Below are positions 54,312 through 63,365 of a stretch of DNA of 64,000 nt, in pieces. Below the pieces are notes generated by a model that saw nothing but the letters and a program-made list of their open reading frames with translations, was not told the origin of the DNA and ran no database searches. Both the position numbers and the translations under genes were made by a program. This DNA comes from Fulvia fulva (lineage: Eukaryota > Ascomycota > Dothideomycetes > Mycosphaerellales > Mycosphaerellaceae): contig NC_063015.1 of assembly GCF_020509005.1 (NCBI RefSeq), positions 4,960,001 to 5,024,000 of the forward strand, read 5' to 3'. Positions within the stretch are counted from its first letter, which is position 1, and each line of letters begins with the position of its first letter.

Positions 54312-55045
54312 CTGCCTCCCAGCAAGGGCGTTCGCCTCCACATCATGGAAATCGAAGTCTGCGACGCAGCTGGGCGCCCACACGAAGAGCGATGCACCGG
54401 TACCACAGAGTATCGATAACTTCACATCACTCGCGAGAAATGGCAAAGCTACCGTTAAGTAGCCAAGAATTACTTGCGACTGTCTGAAGAGCGTATCGCA
54501 CATCTTCCACTAAATGCACGGAGGCAGGAGGCAGCTGCTGCGAAAGCTGGCAAGATACTGGATTGGCCGATGCTCCAGACCCTCTCAGCGCTGGTCATAA
54601 TAGAGTTGGGCCATGTAAGGATATCGCACCCTCGTACTCCGAGCAGCACTACCACTCCAATTTCGCGCTCCGCCTGAAGCCGGCCACGTCTGAGTACCAT
54701 GCTCATAGACCCCACGGTCTATGGGATTTGCACCAAGCGTGTAGACCCAGCGCAGATGTGCTGTTCCGACACTATCGCCACCACGATCAAGACACACGGC
54801 AGCCTCCATTGGCGAAACCATCTCACTGCGTTCATGACAAGACTATTCTCCGCGCCATCTATGTCCTGCACCTTCGAGGCCGTGACGAGGACTCACTTCG
54901 ACTGACCGAGAGACTCCGGCTGACTGGCGAAAAGGCATTGCAGTCTCGACTTGAGAGGGGGCAACTGTTCCGACAGGATTCCAGACTTGAGCGCTTACGA
55001 CAGCAAAGCCTGTCAAGACAGCAGAAGGGTGACTTGCCAGATTGA
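54312..55045 (+). pseudogene. Decayed inverted paralogue of the orphan gene at 55,264-56,376
   Basis: Three frames together parallel the intact neighbour. In frame one (to 54,458), IDNFTSLARNGKATV matches IEEFQALAQQGTATI. After a one-base loss near 54,457, VAKNYLRLSEERIAHLP matches IAQQYLQRFRDRTADLP, and AKAGKILDW matches ARVAHILHW. The middle third is missing or unrecognisable. A third frame (54,839-55,045), ILRAIYVLHLRGRDEDS followed by SRLERLRQQSL, then matches MLRAAYILRCQGRAEDA and VKLESIRRQAV. Its orientation is opposite to the intact gene, tail to tail, 218 bp apart. Confidence 0.7.
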
Positions 55046-55263
55046 AGATGGCGTAAGAACAAAAGTAGATCCCCCTGGCTTTCATGGCAACGATGTAGCA
55101 CACTCGTTGCATGTGATCATTCGGGCTGGCAAGAAGTCAATAATGATTCAAGGATGGTGCCGAACAGTTGAGAGATGATCCAACGAGTAGCTCTGCCAGA
55201 GGAAGTGGTACGATATCCGCCTGAGTAGCTCAGTTCGGATAGCAGTGATGTAAGTTAGCGGTT

Positions 55264-56376
55264 TCAGTGTTTACGGTCACTCCTCAAGCCCCATGCGTCA
55301 AGCAGTAACGCTTCTGCATCCACTGCCTGCCGCCGTATACTTTCAAGCTTGACATCTCGATCCAGCGAGTCCTTGAGACTGGCCCTACGGCTCCAAACCG
55401 CAGAGTTCTCACTTCGACTTTCCTCTTCAAGCCATGCCGCATCTTCGGCTCGGCCCTGGCATCGTAGAATATACGCTGCCCGCAGCATATACCGTGCCAT
55501 CGCGTCTTTCCCGCTCGCAGTCGGAGGCATCGTCAGCGCACCGGGATTTTCCTTGATGTATCGCTGGATCTGCACAAAGCCCAGCGCATCCGGCCGTGTT
55601 GGATGAAATAGACGGGGATATGTTTGCAAACGCCCCACAATAGCCTTGGACCCGCCAGTAAGCCACATTGCATCGACGAATTGATCGAAAAGGTCCGGTG
55701 AACATGGTGGGGTGGCCGGTTGCATGAGAACTTTTCGCATCGCGGTCAGCGGGGCGGCCCAAGGCATGTCTGCCTCGCGATATTGATACCTCTCCATAGC
55801 GTGCAGGAAGGCTTGAAGACCAGAATCCGGGTCATTCTCTGGGTGCCATTGTACTTTTGCACTTATGACTGCGGCAAGGACCCGGCCTAGCCAATTCCTC
55901 TCGTGGCGTGGCGTGTGCTTCAGCTGCTCTACTTGCGCGTCGAGCCATTTCCAGGTGTAGTCCTGGAGTCCTTGTGCTTCTAGGTGCCAGCAGAGGACCT
56001 GGAGGAACGGTTTGGTAAGATCTTGCTCTCTTGTCTCCTGGTCTCTCGCGGTCCATAGCCAGTGTAAGATGTGTGCAACTCTTGCTTTAGATGCTACTTG
56101 CGCCTTCAGTTCGTGTGGCAGATCTGCCGTGCGGTCTCGAAAACGTTGCAGGTACTGTTGTGCTATCTCGATCGTCGCGGTGCCCTGCTGCGCCAGCGCC
56201 TGGAATTCTTCGATGTTGCGTGGGACGTTCTCGTTGTGGGCGCCCGAGCCAGGAATCGTGTTGGCTGGGCCATGCTGTCGTGATGGCCCGTGAGATGCAA
56301 GGCGTACCGCGACGAGACATGTTAGTGAGGAAATTGGTGCTGGGCGAAGCGATCTCCGCAGTGTGAGAGCGAGCAT
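55264..56376 (-). CDS. Orphan protein with mitochondrial-type N-terminus
   Basis: 370 residues, single exon, ATG at 56,376. The first 35 residues (MLALTLRRSLRPAPISSL, then VRLASHGPSRQHG) are basic, hydroxylated and free of acidic residues, like a mitochondrial presequence. The rest is mainly helical by composition, rich in Gln, Arg, Leu and Trp (HILHWLWTARDQ, YTWKWLDAQVEQL), and ends in a charged segment with DRDVKLESIRRQAVDAE. The pattern is reminiscent of helical-repeat organellar proteins, but I recognise no family. It has a decayed inverted copy downstream (54,312-55,045). Lineage restriction is likely. Confidence 0.65.
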   Translation of the reverse strand: MLALTLRRSLRPAPISSLTCLVAVRLASHGPSRQHGPANTIPGSGAHNENVPRNIEEFQALAQQGTATIEIAQQYLQRFRDRTADLPHELKAQVASKARVAHILHWLWTARDQETREQDLTKPFLQVLCWHLEAQGLQDYTWKWLDAQVEQLKHTPRHERNWLGRVLAAVISAKVQWHPENDPDSGLQAFLHAMERYQYREADMPWAAPLTAMRKVLMQPATPPCSPDLFDQFVDAMWLTGGSKAIVGRLQTYPRLFHPTRPDALGFVQIQRYIKENPGALTMPPTASGKDAMARYMLRAAYILRCQGRAEDAAWLEEESRSENSAVWSRRASLKDSLDRDVKLESIRRQAVDAEALLLDAWGLRSDRKH

Positions 56377-56760
56377 CGACGGCTGTGTGGAATGCTCATG
56401 TTGGTCGATTGCAGCGTTAGATGGAGTCGTTCAAGCACGACTTGTCACATTCACTTAGTCATCACCTTCACGTTCACACATCATCGCACTTTGGGTTCCT
56501 TCAAAACAGCCCGGCCATGGAGGCCTCACGCAAGACAGAAGGTAGAGATTGTACATTCAGGCATATCACTCATAAGAATCTATACAATATTACAAAGTGC
56601 AAGTACTGTGTCCCCTTGGCTTGGGCAGCCTCCAGATGAGATCCCATGCCATGCCAGGCATTTGTACTTTTACACGCCTGTATGCCCCGAACGCCGCGCT
56701 GAAAAAGACCGTGCGATGAACTATGTTAGACGGTCTCGATTGCCCACCCCAATGACATCA
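56377..56760. other. Intergenic, 384 bp
   Basis: Promoter of the orphan gene and 3' flank of MDM31, both on the minus strand. Nothing further seen. Confidence 0.4.
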
Positions 56761-58893
56761 TTACGCAAGATGTCCAGCCAGTCCGAGGAAGAGGGCTTGG
56801 GCAACGACCTGTGTCGCCCATAAGCCTACTTTTCGGATACGGCGGTTGCGTTGTTTGTGGTCACCAATGTCGCGGACGAATGCTTCGTATGTCTCTCGAG
56901 ATAAGTCGTCCAGCAGGCCAGAATCGAAGACGGTCCAGGACCCATCGAACTCACTCAGTCGCTTGATGATGCGGCAACTGATTGGGATGTAGTTTGAGGA
57001 GCCGCGGGAGTGTGAGTTGATGTAGGCCACGATGGGTCGGACTGCGGCGTTATTGACGTACGAGAGGTCTCTTGTGAAGATCGGGACACTTGCTCGAACA
57101 TCGTTCAGGTGGATGTTGATGTCGAAGACGATGAAGCGATTGTGATTCTCGTCTTGGGGCTCCTCGGTCTTGACTTCTTGCTGAACCTGCTCAGGGATAT
57201 CGTCTCGGTTGTCGATCACGTTCGAGCTGCTGCCACCGTGCTGCACTTGATGCGCTTGATTGGAGACGGTTGCTTCCATGCGATCGTAGAAATCGCTCAT
57301 GACCTTGGCAATACTTCCGTCTGCGTCGTGCGGTAGCATGACATCCGACACGATGTCAACGTTGCCTTCCTGGATCCACGAGAAAGGACCTTCGACACCT
57401 CGGTTGAGATGGTCAATGTTCAGACCTCGCAGCTCAATCCGAGTGTGCTTCTTCCACTGTGACGCGTCTTCCTCCACTCCGTCAATCAGTGACATCCCTG
57501 TCGTTCCGTGGACTTGCCTTGGATGCACATTGAACATAGCATTGTCGAACTGTCCAGACATGTGGTTGGCAGACAAGAAGTCGTAAAAGAGCCATTGCTT
57601 CCTCAATCTCGGTAGCTCACACATTGACAAGCTGACTTGGAATGGTCGAAAGTTTCTTGGCTGGTGAACTGTCAGCAGCACGTCCTCCATCTTGAAGTTG
57701 TCGATCTCGAAGTCTCCGGTGTTGTGCTCGTGGCGATAAGCTTCTGGGGGTGGATCGTCCGGTTTTCGAGGTTGTACTGATGTTCGATCGAGAACACCAC
57801 GCACTCCTACGATTGACACATCTCTGAGCAGACCTTTGCCATTGAACCACTTCGCGAAGGACAGGCTGACATCGACCTGCTTGATCGTGACATCAAATTG
57901 GCTGTAGTTGCCATCGTCTTCGTCCTCGTTCTGTGGACCATACACCGGCCTGTCCTTTTGTGTCTGCGCATAAGCTTGCATGGCTGCAGCTGCTTCTGCG
58001 GCCGCTGTTGTAGAAGAGCCCTTTGTGACTGATCGTTGCCTCTTTGCTCTTTCTGGTCGACGGCTCACAAACACATTATTGAAGCGAATCACACCATCTC
58101 CCCATCGCGGCACAACTGCGCTCTCGAAGACGATCTTGATGCCGCTGCTTTTGGTCAAGTAGTTGCCAATCCAGCCCGCCAATGTCTCCTGCGCGAAGAC
58201 CGTGTTGACAGCCCAAATTGCCAGGCTGACGAAAGTGGTCGTTCCAATGATGAGCCAGAGTACATGCCCCCAAAATATCCAGCTCATGAAGGCAAAGATC
58301 TCATCCATCGTAAATGGTCGAACACTTCGTATCGAGAACCACTTGAAACGAATTTGCAGTCTATGCCAGAAGCCTGTCGCCGCAGCAAGGAGCTCTTCCT
58401 TAGTCGGCCGTTGTAGGTGCGGCAGTCGATCAGAGAGCCAATTGTGCTGCTCCCCTGCATCGGTGCCATGACTGGTATTTTCAGATGTCTTGGACGTTGC
58501 TGCTACAGGCTTGCTTCCTGGTGCAGCCTCTGCTCCCCGTGCCGCTGGATTCTCTATAGGACTCTTCTGGTCGCTGCTCCATCTTCTCTGCAGCACCAGC
58601 TTCATCGTCCACGGCACCGTCGGTTCCCATGTTCGCGACTGCGTGTGCAGACCTTTCGCCCAGACATGATCCGTTATCTCCGTCGTCGCCGATCGAGGCC
58701 GTCTGAAGGGTGTAACCGCGGTTCCAGCATGGTGAGTATGTGAAAGGACGGCTGTCGCGGCAGGTAGTCGAGGTATTAATGTATGCTGCGCCCTGATGGT
58801 GGGCGATCGTACCAGTGGAATTGCTGCGATGGGCAAGTTTCCTGAGAAGTGAAGACCTATCCGCGCGACGTCAACCACATGGCGGCTCATCAT
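56761..58893 (-). CDS. mdm31: Mitochondrial inner-membrane protein Mdm31/Mdm32 family
   Basis: 710 residues from ATG 58,893. The frame stays open for 36 codons further 5' (to 59,001) but without an ATG. The N-terminal 120 residues are Arg/Ser/Thr/Ala-rich (presequence). The first membrane segment follows FTMDEIFAFMSWIFWGHVLW, and a hydrophobic C-terminal segment is LWATQVVAQALFLGLAGHL. The conserved core has FESAVVPRWGDGVIRFNNVF, FDVTIKQVDVSLSFAKWFNG, GVRGVLDRTSV, YRHEHNTGDFEIDNFKMED and RKQWLFYDFLSANHMSGQFD. Family role: inner-membrane proteins needed for mitochondrial shape, mtDNA stability and lipid homeostasis. Single exon as read. The gene is divergent from RPL36 with a gap of 363 bp. 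Confidence 0.92.
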   Translation of the reverse strand: MMSRHVVDVARIGLHFSGNLPIAAIPLVRSPTIRAQHTLIPRLPAATAVLSHTHHAGTAVTPFRRPRSATTEITDHVWAKGLHTQSRTWEPTVPWTMKLVLQRRWSSDQKSPIENPAARGAEAAPGSKPVAATSKTSENTSHGTDAGEQHNWLSDRLPHLQRPTKEELLAAATGFWHRLQIRFKWFSIRSVRPFTMDEIFAFMSWIFWGHVLWLIIGTTTFVSLAIWAVNTVFAQETLAGWIGNYLTKSSGIKIVFESAVVPRWGDGVIRFNNVFVSRRPERAKRQRSVTKGSSTTAAAEAAAAMQAYAQTQKDRPVYGPQNEDEDDGNYSQFDVTIKQVDVSLSFAKWFNGKGLLRDVSIVGVRGVLDRTSVQPRKPDDPPPEAYRHEHNTGDFEIDNFKMEDVLLTVHQPRNFRPFQVSLSMCELPRLRKQWLFYDFLSANHMSGQFDNAMFNVHPRQVHGTTGMSLIDGVEEDASQWKKHTRIELRGLNIDHLNRGVEGPFSWIQEGNVDIVSDVMLPHDADGSIAKVMSDFYDRMEATVSNQAHQVQHGGSSSNVIDNRDDIPEQVQQEVKTEEPQDENHNRFIVFDINIHLNDVRASVPIFTRDLSYVNNAAVRPIVAYINSHSRGSSNYIPISCRIIKRLSEFDGSWTVFDSGLLDDLSRETYEAFVRDIGDHKQRNRRIRKVGLWATQVVAQALFLGLAGHLA

Positions 58894-59256
58894 GCGACGC
58901 GCATGCTGGAGACTGTATCTACGGTACAGAGGAAGACTGCTGTTGAGAGCAGACGTCGAAGAAACAGGACGTGATGGCTGGGACTGCACGAACAGGAACA
59001 AGCAAAGGCGAAGTCTTCAAATCCTGGTTCTCATCAACGGCCGTCGGCAGCTCCATGACGCGCTTGCCCTATTTCGTTCTTGCATCTCGGAAGCTCTTGC
59101 CGCTGCGCAGCATGTGACATTGTCGCCTGAGGCTGCTACGCCAAGCACGCACTTTCGGGAGCGGCCGTCTCCTTCCTCACTCTCTAAATCTGCAGAGGAA
59201 GTTGCGACTGACTTGATCGTTCCCAAGGCAGTGTCCACCAAGGCAACATCGCAAAC

Positions 59257-59722
59257 ATGCCCAAGGAAGTCAAGCAGAAGTCTGGCTTGATCGTTGGCCT
59301 CAATGCTGGCCACGTATGTCTCTCCCATCTGCACCTCGTCGGCGCCAACTGCGACATCGAAGGATGAAGTCTCGAACAAATCACTAACATCACCGCAGCA
59401 AGTCACCCCTCGCCAGCCAAAGCCGCGTGTCTCGCGCATGAAGGGTCACTTGAGCAAGCGCACCGCTTTCGTCCGTGATGTCGTCAAGGAGGTCTCCGGG
59501 TACGTCGCCCTTGAAGAAAGTCAATGGCGGAAATCAAATCACTAACATGCCTCCCACAGCCTCGCCCCATACGAGCGCCGCGTTATCGAACTCCTCCGCA
59601 ACAGCAAAGACAAGCGTGCCCGCAAGCTCGCAAAGAAGAGACTCGGAACCTTCGGCCGCGCCAAGCGCAAGGTTGACGAGATGACCAAGGTCATCGCCGA
59701 GAGCAGGAGGGCCGGTCACTAA
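59257..59722 (+). CDS. rpl36: 60S ribosomal protein L36 (eL36)
   Basis: 106 residues from exons 59,257-59,313, 59,399-59,499 and 59,560-59,722; introns are 85 and 60 bp (gtatgt...gcag and gtacgt...cacag). The sequence is diagnostic: [47 protein letters not shown] and [20 protein letters not shown], with a basic end. It is a component of the large ribosomal subunit. The length is normal. It shares its upstream region with MDM31. Confidence 0.94.
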
Positions 59723-60122
59723 ACGGCATGACTACGACTTTGAGACGATACCACAACAGCAGCGGATGGCAGGACGTACGACGGCATGGGGATAACCTGA
59801 TAACCTCCGACCAGTGTAGCAAGTCTGCCTGGCTCGAGAAGGGCTTTGACAATAGCTGGTTGGCCTTCGTATCTGCGCAATCAAATGTGCAATGAAGCCT
59901 GTTCTACCACCGTGTCATTTGCTCAGTACTTGGTACCTTCTCAATTCGTCGACGTGATGCGATCGTCGTTGTTGTGCTGTGCTGCTGTGTGTCTGCGGCG
60001 TTTCGTGACTGACCGCTAATTTGTTCCCACTCTTCGTCTCGCTGAAACCGCCTTCCAGTACCCGCTGATTGCACAGTCATGTTGCAGAGCGCATGCGATT
60101 GACGCAAAGACGTAATCGAGCA
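59723..60122. other. Intergenic, 400 bp
   Basis: 3' flank of RPL36 and upstream region of the BTB relic. No gene seen. Confidence 0.4.
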
Positions 60123-61155
60123 TGAGTGCATCCACAGTAAGTCCCGTCTAGTTTGACAAGGTGAACCTTGGAAGTCCAGACACGCAACGCTCCTACCCTT
60201 TCCGTCTGGTTTGTTTCCACTTCACTTCCTACCAACCATCTCGACTCAGCTTACCAGGCCTGCACTGTACGCAAAGGTACTCAGCCCTTTACAGCGTTGA
60301 AGAGCAGCGTGCACAGGACGGCGAGCGCGGCGCAAGACAACCTTGCTGAAGCAGCCCCATGCAACTGACGATAATTGCAGGTGCTGTTCACCACCATGCC
60401 AAGGCAAACGGTTTCCAGCGCATCGCGTGTTCCTGTGCCCACAGAGTCGATGGTTAGACCGGTGCTGCGGCGGCGACTTCCTCGAAGCGAAAGTCAATGA
60501 AGTCGAGCTACATGAAGATGAGCTGGACGCCGTTGAGTCCATGGTCGAATCCTTCCATACTGGCGATCCATGCGATGCTCTCGGAGAAGATAGCTCATTT
60601 CGATGCAGCCAAGTGCTAGCTGCCCACGTCTACGCTACAGCAGAGAAGTACCAAGTGCCAGATCTGAAGGAGCTAGCACTGGAGAAGTCCAAGGAGGCTG
60701 CAGACCCAGACAACAAGCTTGACATGGCCATAGCTGCAAGATTGGTCTACGAGGACATACTGCTGCCAGAGCACGATGGCAAGCTCCACGGGGCAACACT
60801 CGACTTATGGATAGCTTCTCAACTTGATGCCACTGATCGCGACTTTCTATTATCAACTCTCACGGACGCGCCAACCTTGACTGCGGACCCCATTCTTCGC
60901 CTGCTCGCGGATCGAATATACTGCCTTGCTACGATGACCCTGACCGAGACCGAGGCTGGTCGTCTCGCGGTGAAGTCTGATGTGCTCGAACGCTTTTGGT
61001 CCATGGCGTGAAACGCAACGTGGACCGAACGGTTCCCAAATAGAAGAAGAGTATTGCTGAGAAGGATGCAGAGATCGAGCGGCTAAAGTCGACACATGCG
61101 GGCGCCGCGAACGTCCTCGATGGAGCAATATTTCGAAACCCGTTAGTCACACATT
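60123..61155 (+). pseudogene. BTB/POZ domain gene, probably decaying
   Basis: The open frame 60,343-61,011 encodes the BTB core: QGKRFPAHRVFLCPQSRW, CGGDFLEAKVNEVELHEDE, AVESMVESFHTGD and, further on, YATAEKYQVPDLKELALEK. It lacks an ATG and lacks the usual first helix and the SDLTI strand. A candidate first exon (ATG at 60,123, then gtaagt) and a TALKSSVHR segment near 60,294 lie upstream in other frames without a clean splice path. At the 3' end TGA (61,009-61,011) follows FWSMA. One base off, the frame continues VKRNVDRTVPK, a TAG, then SIAEKDAEIERLK, the coiled tail seen in relatives. Loss of one base near 61,007 would explain this. BTB proteins are often adaptors for Cul3 ligases. Confidence 0.6.
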
Positions 61156-61578
61156 CCGTTAGTCATGCATGGTGGTGAATAGCGGCGAGGTGTTTTCGAT
61201 GTATAATGAATGTGTGGGATGTGAGGAGTGTGTTACTGATGGTTCATCGATGCTAATGCGAATGTCAGCTTCGTGGTGGACTGCTTCTGTTTCTGGAAGT
61301 CTAGAAGACGGACCTCAGCTCACGAACGTTACGGCGCACCCCGAAATACATATTGACAGGGCGCACAAACATCACCGATCGTAAATTACGAGGCCTCGAT
61401 CACTGTTAGACCTCCAATGGGCGATCATACTACTCGTGGTTGGTGGCTGTCAAACCACGAGTCAGTTAAGCTTCAGCCACGCATACGTCCCTGACACATG
61501 TCCACCAGCTCGACTCCTCCCTTTCTACAAGTGACGTATAACGGGTAGGGAACTGCAAAACTGCTGTTAACATGTCCG
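61156..61578. other. Intergenic, 0.4 kb
   Basis: No gene recognised. Upstream flank of the second BTB gene. Confidence 0.4.
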
Positions 61579-63243
61579 ATGAACTTCATCTTCATTCCTC
61601 ACCAGCTAGCAGTTCCTGGAGTCTTTTCAATGGCATCCCGAATCGAAACAGCCAGTGACGCATTAGCAATTTTGTACAAGACAGGCACTCTGAAACAGCA
61701 TAAGGAAGAGGGCAACGATAAGCAGTTTCACAGCAACGGCATGAACGGAAGGACAATCGGTAGATCATCTTTTGATGGTAATAGCTCGCCCAAGACATAC
61801 GCGAATGTCCTGAAACAGGAAGAACATCAGCATAGCAACGGCATATCACCAGGATTGACTGATGATCGAATGATTGCTTTCGAAACTGCAGGCATTGCAC
61901 CCAAACACGACCCAGAGCAGCCTGAAAACGGAGATACAAAGCCATATCTCGACAAGGCAAAAGTGGCGAAGCTCACCAACGGCATCTTGAAACAGGCCTA
62001 CCAACAGAACGCCAAAGCCGAGTTCACAGAAGCTGTGAATGCCAATCACGTGTCGTTTGACATGACAGCGAATGCTTATAGCAGCGAACAGCAACAAAAG
62101 CCACAGGCTGACAAGCAGCAGCTGGAGCAACAACTTCACAACCTCGAGAACTACATGGAGCAACGAAAGCAGGACCAGAACGCGCGGGAGAACAATCAAC
62201 AAAATGGGCACCACGACGATGAGCAGAACAACCAACAGCATGATCAAGATTATGACCACCAGGACAATCAAGAACCAGAGCAACAGAATGAGCAGCCTAA
62301 CGGTCAAGATGATGGCAATGAAGACGACACCTACTATGACCGCGAGGCCGCCCAGAATTTCACCTTCTCAGTATTGAGGTAAAGTAGACGCTTTTTCTTC
62401 TATCGTTGCCTCAAACTAACATCTCATCTCAGACAAACTCGTAACACTTCCTACCTCGACTTCACCATCTCCAATAACGACACAGACTACAAAGTCAACT
62501 CCCTAATCATCAGCTCTCTCTCTACAGCCTTCCAAGAAGTCATCATAGCAGCAAAGGTATGCACACCACCCACCACAAGTAAACGGAAGCGCAAGTGTCT
62601 TCATACCCAACCCCTCATCGCAACGACGCCAAAGCTCACCCTAACTCCGTCATTCCAGGACGCCAACGAATCTCGTGTCGAGCTCAAGTCGGATTCTCCT
62701 CTCGCAGTCAAGACGATGATCGACTTCTTCAAAACACTGAACTATAACACACCAAACACCCTTTCTCGCCTCGAGGCAGCACAACACCATGTTGCTGTAT
62801 ACCTGATCGCGGAGAAGTACGACATTCCTGGTCTTCGAGACTTGGCAGTCTGGCGATTCGAAAGACCATTCTCGGATTGGGGATACAGCAAAGACGTGCT
62901 AGTCCGCATGCTCCCAGACTTGACACAATTCGTGTACGGTAACACACCAGAGAAGTGTCCACTCCGAGTGGCGCTCTTGAGGATCTGGGCGAATGCTCTG
63001 AGGCCGAGAAACTTCGAGAGTGTTGACTTTGAGCCGCTGATCGATGAGTTCCCGAGCTTCGGGGCGGACATTATCCACGTACTTGCGAGATTTGCTAGTA
63101 GGAATGGTGGACATGAGCAAGGGTGCGATGATTATGGGAACTCCATGGGGACAGATGGGTTCGAGAATGGACGAGGGGGAGGACAAGGGCAGAACAGATA
63201 CAACGACAACGACGACGAGAACAGTGGTTGGGATGAAGAATAA
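61579..63243 (+). CDS. BTB/POZ-like protein with a long Q/N-rich insertion
   Basis: 502 residues from exons 61,579-62,378, 62,433-62,556 and 62,659-63,243 (introns of 54 and 102 bp). ATG 61,630 is an alternative start that removes 17 residues. The first BTB helix (ASDALAILYKTGTL, about residues 27-40) is separated from the first strand (YLDFTISNNDTDYKVN, after intron 1) by about 230 residues. These become strongly Gln/Asn/Asp/His-rich (about residues 170-250). The rest of the fold follows: SLIISSLSTAFQEVI, ESRVELKSDSPLAVKTMIDF and YLIAEKYDIPGLRDLAVWRF. The C-terminus is Gly/Asn/Asp-rich. A role as a ubiquitin-ligase adaptor or scaffold is inferred from the domain only. Confidence 0.75.
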
Positions 63244-63365
63244 GAGTATTTTTGAAGCTTTCAACTTTGTGTACAAAGAGCCGGCGTAGTGAGAGTGAAG
63301 TTGTAGCAGTATGTACTATGTATGGGAGTTGTCCACCACTGAAGCAGCCACACTGCAACCACCAA

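Noticed and set aside
55220..55262. tRNA-like string (tagctcagttcgg) suggesting a tRNA D-arm
   Set aside because: No matching T-arm (ggttcga) or acceptor stem follows at the right distance; the resemblance is limited to one arm.
58894..59001. 36 extra codons at the 5' end of MDM31
   Set aside because: The frame is open, but it would begin at TTG; the first ATG is at 58,893 and already precedes a full presequence.
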